From assembly GCA_000432915.1 (NCBI GenBank), contig HF995219.1, positions 28,074 to 49,775 of the forward strand: DNA of 21,702 nt, read 5' to 3'. The position numbers were made by a program, and so were the translations under genes. The DNA comes from Firmicutes bacterium CAG:194 (GTDB taxonomy: Bacteria > Bacillota > Clostridia > Lachnospirales > Lachnospiraceae). Shown piece after piece: positions 16,387-21,702 of this stretch; position 1 is the first letter of the stretch; each line of letters opens with the position of its first letter. The notes beneath the pieces are model-generated. The model made no database searches. It had not been told where the DNA came from and was given only the letters and a program-made list of their open reading frames with translations.

Positions 16387-17304
16387 ATGCAAATCACAGA
16401 ATTTACAAATCAAATGGTTACCCTTATCAAAAGTAAAGTAAGTACAGAAATGAAAAATGTACAGTCTCATACTATATGGAAAAATAATGGAATACAGGAG
16501 GAAGGAATCACATTGATCGAAAAAGGGGTGAATATCTCTCCGACTGTTTATATGCGGGAATATTATGACAGATTTCTGCAAGGAGAAACACTGCGTGCTC
16601 TGGCGGAGGAAGTGATAGAAGAGCTGGAGCGCTGCAAGACATACAAAAGCATGGATATTTCGTTTTTCCTTTCATTTGAAAATGCAAAAAAGCATATCGT
16701 ATATAAGCTGGTCAACCGGGAGAAAAATGAGGAGCTTTTAAAACAGGTTCCTTCTTTGTCTTACATGGATCTTTCCATGGTCTTCTATTATTTGCTGGAG
16801 GATATGCCATTTCATCATGCAACGATACTGATCAACAATTCTCATCTGACAATGTGGCAGATCACGAAAGAAGAGCTGTTCAGACAGGCATTGGAAAATA
16901 CACCAAGGCTTCTGCCTGCAACGATCCGCAGAATGCGGGATGTTGTGCGGGAAATGATGAAGGACAGACAGATGGAAGAGGATTTATTTGAAAATGAAAT
17001 TCCAATGTATATTATGTCCAATCCGATCAAAATGAACGGAGCAGCGACGATGGCATATCCAGGGGTGATCCGGAATTTTGCGGAAACGATCCGAAAAAAT
17101 CTGTATGTGATTCCAAGCAGTATTCATGAGGTAATACTTGTCCCGGAAAGTGGAACGGAAGATACGAACCTGAATGATATGGTTGCAGAAGTCAACCATA
17201 CACAGGTGGATCCGAAAGAAGTTCTGGCGGATCATGTCTATTATTACGACAGAAAAGAGGATCATATGATCTCCTGCGTGCATGAAAACATATGCTACTG
17301 TTAA
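16387..17304 (+). CDS. DUF5688 family protein of unknown function
   Basis: This is a 305-residue soluble protein with no signal peptide or membrane segment. I recognise it as DUF5688 from its overall pattern: the opening MQITEFTNQMV, an INNSHLTMW-type segment at about 147-156, and a near C-terminal region with IPSSIHEVILVPE at about 241-253. That family occurs, often in several copies, in Lachnospiraceae, and its role is unknown to me. An AGGAGG site lies 5 nt before the ATG. It sits alone between the efp terminator and a promoter-like TATAAT at 17322, with hairpin-rich spacers on both sides. No catalytic motif stands out. The family call is from memory of similar sequences. Confidence 0.75.
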   Translation: MQITEFTNQMVTLIKSKVSTEMKNVQSHTIWKNNGIQEEGITLIEKGVNISPTVYMREYYDRFLQGETLRALAEEVIEELERCKTYKSMDISFFLSFENAKKHIVYKLVNREKNEELLKQVPSLSYMDLSMVFYYLLEDMPFHHATILINNSHLTMWQITKEELFRQALENTPRLLPATIRRMRDVVREMMKDRQMEEDLFENEIPMYIMSNPIKMNGAATMAYPGVIRNFAETIRKNLYVIPSSIHEVILVPESGTEDTNLNDMVAEVNHTQVDPKEVLADHVYYYDRKEDHMISCVHENICYC

Positions 17305-17321
17305 AATAACACCGGATGATG

Positions 17322-17327
17322 TATAAT
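17322..17327 (+). promoter_or_regulatory. Predicted -10 element for the radical SAM / rlmD pair
   Basis: A consensus TATAAT lies about 18 bp after the DUF5688 stop. The -35 position 17 bp upstream (TGTTAA) is poor. If used, transcription would start near 17334 and the leader would contain both hairpins at 17341-17374. Confidence 0.4.
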
Positions 17328-17340
17328 ATATGCAGACGCC

Positions 17341-17374
17341 GCGAACGGAGTTCGCATATAGGTGCGTTAGCACC
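17341..17374. repeat. Tandem short hairpins in the leader of the radical SAM gene
   Basis: GCGAAC-GGA-GTTCGC (17341-17355) and GGTGC-GTTA-GCACC (17361-17374) are perfect stems separated by 5 nt, ending 6 nt before the AGGAGG site of the next gene. They resemble the hairpins at 16246-16318 in style and may be a small dispersed repeat or a regulatory leader. Confidence 0.65.
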
Positions 17375-17392
17375 GAAAAGAGGAGGAAAATC

Positions 17393-18283
17393 GTGGGGAC
17401 ATTTCAGTCATGTACGCTTTGCCCGCGCAACTGCCGGGTCGACCGGAGCAGACAGAAGGGCATATGCCAGAGCAGCGATCGGTTAATGGTCAGCCGGGCA
17501 GCCCTGCATATGTGGGAAGAACCCTGTATTTCAGCAAAAGAAGGATCGGGGGCAGTCTTTTTTGCAGGCTGCTCCCTTCATTGTGTGTTCTGCCAGAACT
17601 TTCAGATCTCAAACGGTCAAATGGGGCAGGAGATCTCAAAAGAACATCTGACAGAGCTCTTTTACCGGTTGCAGGAGCAGGGGGCGAATAATATCAATCT
17701 GGTTACACCGGATCATTATCTGCCGCAGATCGTCTGGGCAGTTCAAAAAGTAAAGAAAGATGGTTTTACGCTTCCTTTTATCTATAACTGCAGCGGTTAC
17801 GAAACGTTGGAATCACTGCGAAAGCTGGAAGGATTGATCGATGTATATCTGCCGGATTTTAAATACATACAGCCGGAAACAGCACAGCGTTATTCCCATG
17901 CGGCAGATTATCCAAAAGTGGTAAAGGCTGCGATAGCGGAAATGGTGCGACAGACCGGTGCATGTGTATTTGATGCGCAGGGCAAGATACAGAAGGGTGT
18001 TATTGTCAGACATCTGCTCTTGCCCGGAAAGGTCAGAGAAGCAAAGCAGATCGTGAAATATTTGCATGAAACATATGGAGACAGGATTTATATCAGCCTG
18101 ATGAATCAGTATACACCCGTAGCGGCATTAGAAAATTATCCGGAGCTAACTCGTAAGGTTACCAGAAGAGAGTATGACAGGCTTGTGGATTATGCAATTT
18201 CCCTGGGTGTGGAAAATGCATTCATACAAGAGGGAGATACGGCAAAGGAAAGCTTTATCCCAATGTTTGGGGATGCATTGTGA
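17393..18283 (+). CDS. Radical SAM protein, PflX type (COG1313-like)
   Basis: I place the start at the GTG at 17393, not at the in-frame ATG at 17330. AGGAGG (17381-17386) is 6 nt from the GTG, and the 21 extra codons would encode intergenic hairpins. This gives 296 residues. An N-terminal cysteine group (C7, C10, C14, C25, in CTLCPRNCRVD) precedes the radical SAM motif C60-x3-C64-x2-C67 (AGCSLHCVFCQNF), then NLVTPDHYLP and a DVYLPDFKY segment at about 151-159. The layout matches proteins annotated as pyruvate formate-lyase activating enzyme-related (PflX), whose true substrate is not established. The rlmD-like gene follows after 18 bp and is probably co-transcribed. Confidence 0.88.
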   Translation: MGTFQSCTLCPRNCRVDRSRQKGICQSSDRLMVSRAALHMWEEPCISAKEGSGAVFFAGCSLHCVFCQNFQISNGQMGQEISKEHLTELFYRLQEQGANNINLVTPDHYLPQIVWAVQKVKKDGFTLPFIYNCSGYETLESLRKLEGLIDVYLPDFKYIQPETAQRYSHAADYPKVVKAAIAEMVRQTGACVFDAQGKIQKGVIVRHLLLPGKVREAKQIVKYLHETYGDRIYISLMNQYTPVAALENYPELTRKVTRREYDRLVDYAISLGVENAFIQEGDTAKESFIPMFGDAL

Positions 18284-18301
18284 GAAACAGAAAGGACAGT
18301 T

Positions 18302-19522
18302 ATGCAGGAAAAGAACGAGAGATACAAGAAAGAATATCACGCAAAATATAAGCAGGATGAAAACAGAAAGACAGTACAGAAGAGCCGGTGCCCTTATGCG
18401 AAAAAATGCGGCGGATGCCAGTTTATCGATATGCCTTATGAAAAGCAGCTGGAAAGAAAGCAGAAAGAGCTGAAGGCATTGCTTGGCAAATTTGCGAGAG
18501 TCAGTCCGATCATCGGTATGGAAGATCCGCTGCATTATCGCCATAAGGTACATGCAGTCATGGGCTATGAAAAGGGAGAGCCGATTGCGGGCGTATATCA
18601 GGAAAAATCACACAGACTGGTACGTGTTGATCAGTGTCTGATCGAAAACGAAAAAGCAGATGCGATCATCCAGTCGATCCGCGGGCTTTTAAAATCCTTT
18701 AAGATCAAAACGTATGATGAAGATTCGGACAGAGGATTGCTCCGTCACATCATGGTGCGTGTTTCGCATGCAACGGGAGAGATCATGATAATCCTTGTGC
18801 TGCGTTCCCCAATCCTGCCATCCAAAAATAATTTTGCAAAGGCACTTTTAAAGCTGCACCCGGAGATCACAACGATCGTGTTGAATGTCAATGACAAGAA
18901 AACGACCATGGTGCTGGGACAGCGCGATATTGTATTGTATGGACCGGGCTTTATCTATGACAGTCTGTGCGGTGTCAGATTTCGTCTGTCACCACAGTCA
19001 TTTTATCAGGTGAATCCTTTGCAGACGGAGATTTTGTACAGGGAAGCGTTGAAGCTGGCAAAGCTGACGAAAAAGGATAAAGTGATCGATGCATATTGCG
19101 GAATCGGAACAATCGGTCTGATCGCATCCAGACAGGCAGGTTCTGTGCTGGGAATCGAGCTGAACAGAGAAGCTGTCAAGGATGCCAGAGAGAATGCAAA
19201 GCATAACCAGTGTAAAAATATCGAATTTGCCTGCGCCGATGCAGGCGAGTATATGGTAGAAATGGCACAGGATGGAGAAAAGGCAGACGTTGTCATCATG
19301 GATCCGCCGCGCAGTGGCAGTAATGAGGCATTTTTATCCGCTGTCTGCAGGTTGTCACCAAACCGTATCGTGTACATTTCCTGCGGCCCGCAGTCGCTTG
19401 CCAGAGATCTGGACTATCTGACCGCCCATGGTTATCGTACGGAGCGGATCCAGCCGGTCGATCTGTTCCCAATGACGGTGCATGTGGAGACAGTCTGCCT
19501 TCTGTCGAGAAAAGCCCAATAA
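18302..19522 (+). CDS. rlmD: 23S rRNA (uracil-5-)-methyltransferase, RlmD/RlmCD type
   Basis: This SAM-dependent enzyme methylates uracil C5 in 23S rRNA. The 406-residue protein has the Fe-S cysteines CPYAKKCGGC (C30, C36, C39) with C112 in VRVDQC, the substrate-region motif SPQSFYQVN at 230-238, the SAM-binding VIDAYCGIGTIGL at 261-273, MDPPRSG at 333-339, and catalytic Cys361 in YISCGPQSLARDL. The N-terminal TRAM domain usual in RumA-type enzymes is missing; a short charged stretch takes its place. The C-terminus ETVCLLSRKAQ is intact. The ATG has AAAGGA upstream. An AT-rich insert begins right after the stop, and a second copy of the ETVCLLS coding end appears about 2.1 kb further on. Which uridine it modifies cannot be told from sequence. 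Confidence 0.93.
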   Translation: MQEKNERYKKEYHAKYKQDENRKTVQKSRCPYAKKCGGCQFIDMPYEKQLERKQKELKALLGKFARVSPIIGMEDPLHYRHKVHAVMGYEKGEPIAGVYQEKSHRLVRVDQCLIENEKADAIIQSIRGLLKSFKIKTYDEDSDRGLLRHIMVRVSHATGEIMIILVLRSPILPSKNNFAKALLKLHPEITTIVLNVNDKKTTMVLGQRDIVLYGPGFIYDSLCGVRFRLSPQSFYQVNPLQTEILYREALKLAKLTKKDKVIDAYCGIGTIGLIASRQAGSVLGIELNREAVKDARENAKHNQCKNIEFACADAGEYMVEMAQDGEKADVVIMDPPRSGSNEAFLSAVCRLSPNRIVYISCGPQSLARDLDYLTAHGYRTERIQPVDLFPMTVHVETVCLLSRKAQ

Positions 19523-19707
19523 ATCAAAGGATTTCGCCATTTTGGAAATAAAATAGATGTGTGTTTCTGTTTCCGTAGAGTGATGATATAATCGGAGATT
19601 TACCCCAGGGGATAGGCTTTGGAGAACGGGAAGTATACATTTTGGCGAAAGGATACTTTTTGACAGAAGAAAAATATAAAAGATAAATTTTATAGGGGAA
19701 CTCAGGG
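19523..19707. promoter_or_regulatory. Upstream region of the insert cassette with repeats and promoter-like elements
   Basis: This 185-bp AT-rich stretch has no gene. It contains TATAAT at 19587-19592 (with a weak -35), TTGACA at 19660-19665 with a fair TAAATT 18 bp later, an 8-bp inverted repeat TTTCGCCA / TGGCGAAA (19532-19539 and 19643-19650), and TTTACCCCAG (19599-19608), which recurs at 21592-21601 beyond the cassette. No clear terminator for rlmD is seen. The TTGACA promoter would start transcription almost on top of the ribosome binding site, so the upstream TATAAT is the better candidate. Confidence 0.45.
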
Positions 19708-20610
19708 ATGATTACAATAAAGAATTATATTTCAATGATATATGATGATTTCAGAGAGTATATAGACCAAAACGTTAATTTATGTATGCTGAAAACATTA
19801 AATTATCAAGCTGGACAAAAGCCGGATTATTCATACATACATATTCAACAATTATATTTGTTACGGTATGTTTTTTCATATGCCTTTGAATATAAAAGTA
19901 TGTTTGATACATTATTTGCACGAGAAAAATTTAAAGATAGCATAGAGGTGGCATCCATCGGATGTGGAAATATGATAGATTATTGGGGATTGGTTGAAGC
20001 ACTTGGTGAGATTGGAAGTAGAGAATGTTATATTAAATATAGGGGCATTGATACTATTGATTGGAATTATAAAATAGAAGCAAGAGAAAAAGATGAAGTC
20101 AAGTTTACAAAAGTCAATGCTGCAACTATTTTTCAAAAAACAAGTACGCTAATATCCAATGTATATATTTTCCCTAAATCTATTAGTGAATTTTCAAATG
20201 AAGAGTTTCAAGATATTTGTGAGAGTTTTAGAAAAAAAGAAATTCAAAGAGATAGAATTCATATATTAATATCTCTTCGTTCTGATCAGGGAAGTATGGA
20301 TAGAGATATGGAAAGAAGTGAAAAAATCATATCAGCCATAAAACAGAATGGATTTATTACAGAAGATAATGCAACGACATTTATTCACTATAAAGATGAA
20401 GATAGAGGAATCAAAAAGATTGATTACAAGTTCGAATATCCGAATGAGGCTATTGAATTATTAACTTCTTTAAATACAGAATGTAGTACATATGTTAGTA
20501 ATAGAGAAAATTGTACAAGTGATTGCAAAAATTTAAATAGATGGCCGGTGTTGAAAGCGAGAAATATTCGTTATCAAGTATTGACTTTCGATAGGAAGGA
20601 TTCATTATGA
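19708..20610 (+). CDS. Unknown protein with methyltransferase-like nucleotide-binding motif and C-terminal cysteines
   Basis: I do not recognise this 300-residue protein's family. The N-terminal ~75 residues look helical and aromatic-rich (QQLYLLRYVFSYAFEYKSMF). A Rossmann-like stretch follows: EVASIGCGNMIDYWGLVEALG (80-100) resembles methyltransferase motif I (GxG at 85-87), and YRGIDTIDW (111-119) resembles the following acidic strand. NVYIFPKSISEF (151-162) may be a later core motif. The C-terminus has C259, C269 and C273 and could bind a metal. A class I SAM-dependent methyltransferase fold is my best inference; activity is not shown. Base composition is clearly AT-richer than the flanking genes. 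AGGGGA lies 8 nt before the ATG, and the stop overlaps the next start (ATGA), so the two proteins are made together. Confidence 0.85.
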   Translation: MITIKNYISMIYDDFREYIDQNVNLCMLKTLNYQAGQKPDYSYIHIQQLYLLRYVFSYAFEYKSMFDTLFAREKFKDSIEVASIGCGNMIDYWGLVEALGEIGSRECYIKYRGIDTIDWNYKIEAREKDEVKFTKVNAATIFQKTSTLISNVYIFPKSISEFSNEEFQDICESFRKKEIQRDRIHILISLRSDQGSMDRDMERSEKIISAIKQNGFITEDNATTFIHYKDEDRGIKKIDYKFEYPNEAIELLTSLNTECSTYVSNRENCTSDCKNLNRWPVLKARNIRYQVLTFDRKDSL

Positions 20611-21545
20611 TATTAAGTGTGAGTAGAAGAACAGATGTGCCAAATTACTATTCAGATTGGTTTGTTAACAGAATTAAAGAGGGATTCTTATATGTGCGAA
20701 ATCCTATGAATGCACATCAAATAAGTAGAATAGATTTATCGCCAGATGTAGTGGACTGCATTGTATTTTGGACCAAAAACCCTGCGAATATGATGGAAAA
20801 GCTGGAATGTTTGAAAGATTATGTATACTATTTTCAGTTTACTCTTACGGGATATGGTAAGGATATTGAACCGAACCTTCCAAATAAGAGAGAGGAACTT
20901 ATTTCAACGTTTAAGGCATTGTCTAAAAAAATAGGAAAAGAAAAAGTAATATGGAGATATGATCCTATTTTGATAAGCAAGCGATATACAATGGATTACC
21001 ATTTAAAAGCGTTTGAGGAAATAGCGAGTAGTCTTGCGGATTACACGGAAAAGGTAGTTATCAGTTTTGTTGATTTATATGCAAAAACACAACGAAACAC
21101 TAAGGAACTTGGCATTAGGCAAATGACAAATGATGAGATGATTAGTTTGGCGGCGCAAATGGTACAAATTGCTTCAAAATATAATTTAGTAATTGAATCT
21201 TGTGCAGAGCAAATCAATCTTCACAATGTTGGTGTTCAGCATGGAAGCTGTATAGATAAAAAACTAATTGAGAAGATATTAGGGTGTAAGTTGATTGGTG
21301 AAAAGGACAAAAATCAGAGAGAAGAGTGTGGATGTTTTGAAAGTGTGGAAGTAGGAGCGTATAATACTTGTCTCAATGGTTGCAAATATTGCTATGCAAA
21401 TTTTAATGATGAGAAAGTAAAAGAGAATGCAAGATTGTACAATCAAGCGTCCCCATTATTATGTGGAAATATCACTTTGGATGATAAAATTACTGATAGA
21501 AAAGTAAAGTCATTAAAAGACGCTCAACTTAGTTTTTTTGAATAA
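20607..21545 (+). CDS. DUF1848 protein with C-terminal radical-SAM-like CX3CX2C motif
   Basis: This 312-residue protein is of normal length for DUF1848. Family features are the opening SVSRRTDVPNYYSDWFVNR, FWTKNPANM at about 54-62, YDPILI at 118-123, and a cysteine-rich C-terminal part: C199 in ESCAE, C215 in GSCID, C241 and C243 in ECGCF, and C255-x3-C259-x2-C262 in CLNGCKYCYAN. The last motif matches the [4Fe-4S] motif of radical SAM enzymes but sits near the C-terminus rather than the N-terminus. The function of DUF1848 is not established; a permuted or SPL-like radical SAM activity is inference. AGGAAGG lies upstream, and the ATGA overlap couples it to the preceding gene. It shares the AT-rich composition of its partner, suggesting joint acquisition. 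Confidence 0.9.
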   Translation: MILSVSRRTDVPNYYSDWFVNRIKEGFLYVRNPMNAHQISRIDLSPDVVDCIVFWTKNPANMMEKLECLKDYVYYFQFTLTGYGKDIEPNLPNKREELISTFKALSKKIGKEKVIWRYDPILISKRYTMDYHLKAFEEIASSLADYTEKVVISFVDLYAKTQRNTKELGIRQMTNDEMISLAAQMVQIASKYNLVIESCAEQINLHNVGVQHGSCIDKKLIEKILGCKLIGEKDKNQREECGCFESVEVGAYNTCLNGCKYCYANFNDEKVKENARLYNQASPLLCGNITLDDKITDRKVKSLKDAQLSFFE

Positions 21546-21627
21546 TTAACATTTGGACGAGAGGGAGGGAATGGTTTCATGGGGTAAATTTTTTACCCCA
21601 GCCTAAAGTGAATTATCTACTTTCGCT
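21546..21627. other. Right flank of the insert cassette with a perfect hairpin
   Basis: TGGGGTAAA (21580-21588) and TTTACCCCA (21592-21600) are perfect inverted arms around TTT. The right arm contains most of TTTACCCCAG, which also occurs at 19599-19608 on the left of the cassette. No T-tract follows the stem, so termination is doubtful. No gene is seen here. Confidence 0.6.
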
Positions 21628-21693
21628 ATGCAGTATAAAATCAAAGTTCAGAGGAATATTGAAACCGTTTGTCTGCTTTCAAAGAAACCTTGA
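21628..21693 (+). pseudogene. Remnant of an rlmD-type 3' end
   Basis: From an ATG at 21628 to TGA at 21691-21693 a 21-codon frame ends in IETVCLLSKKP. This mirrors the intact RlmD C-terminus VETVCLLSRKA at 19486-19518, but the third codon positions differ almost throughout, so it is not a recent duplication. The residues before it (KIKVQRN) do not match RlmD. It fits a leftover 3' end of another rlmD/rumA-family gene carried by, or stranded by, a mobile element. The short length limits certainty. The last nine bases of the window hold nothing identifiable. Confidence 0.6.
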
Positions 21694-21702
21694 TTTTCTG
21701 CG

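Noticed and set aside
17330..17392. In-frame ATG start 21 codons upstream of the radical SAM gene
   Set aside because: It has no ribosome binding site, its codons are the intergenic hairpins, and the GTG at 17393 has AGGAGG at ideal spacing.
21580..21600. Hairpin after the DUF1848 gene as an intrinsic terminator
   Set aside because: The only T-run is in the loop and arm; no T-tract follows the stem.
1..21702. CRISPR array, tRNA or rRNA genes, insertion-sequence transposase
   Set aside because: I saw no regular spaced repeats, tRNA-like cloverleaf with a CCA-type end, rRNA segments or transposase-like proteins anywhere in the window.

Overview
The window looks like part of a Lachnospiraceae-type (gut Clostridia) chromosome. 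The evidence is the mid-GC Firmicutes codon use, the strong AGGAGG ribosome binding sites, a DUF5688 protein (a family seen mainly in Lachnospiraceae), a standalone B12-type activation-domain-like protein, and the carAB / queH / argS / efp / rlmD content. This assignment is inference from gene content; no rRNA or species marker is present.

Layout. (1) 1-3721, minus strand: a three-gene operon, MoxR AAA+ ATPase, then a DUF58 protein, then a membrane transglutaminase cut by the left edge. (2) 3722-3926: a divergent promoter region with a 14-bp perfect palindrome over the likely moxR -10. (3) 3927-14753, plus strand: carA-carB (carbamoyl phosphate synthase), a membrane degenerate-GGDEF/EAL c-di-GMP phosphodiesterase, queH (epoxyqueuosine reductase), argS, and a phospholipase D/cardiolipin-synthase-like protein. 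Gaps between these genes are tiny or overlapping, so they may be one long transcript, but a terminator-like hairpin lies inside the start of the PLD gene just after argS. (4) 14748-15377, minus strand: a diverged homologue of the cobalamin-dependent methionine synthase activation domain, converging on the PLD gene. (5) 15604-16161: efp with a clear intrinsic terminator. (6) 16246-17304: a hairpin-rich spacer and a DUF5688 gene. (7) 17393-19522: a PflX-type radical SAM protein (GTG start) and an RlmD-type rRNA uracil methyltransferase. (8) 19523-21702: a visibly AT-richer insert.

The insert is the most interesting part. It carries a translationally coupled pair: a 300-aa protein with a methyltransferase-like nucleotide-binding motif and a C-terminal cysteine cluster, followed (ATGA overlap) by a DUF1848 protein with a radical-SAM-like CX3CX2C motif near its C-terminus. 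It begins directly after the intact 3' end of rlmD and is bounded on the right by a short reading frame ending in ETVCLLSKK, which repeats the ETVCLLSR end of RlmD with different codons. That is the pattern left when mobile elements target the 3' end of rlmD/rumA genes. The pair may therefore be an accessory modification or defence cassette at an integration hotspot. Its function is unknown and I do not assign one.

Read together, the conserved part is housekeeping: pyrimidine/arginine precursor synthesis, tRNA modification and charging, polyproline translation (EF-P), and rRNA methylation, with a c-di-GMP turnover enzyme embedded in it.
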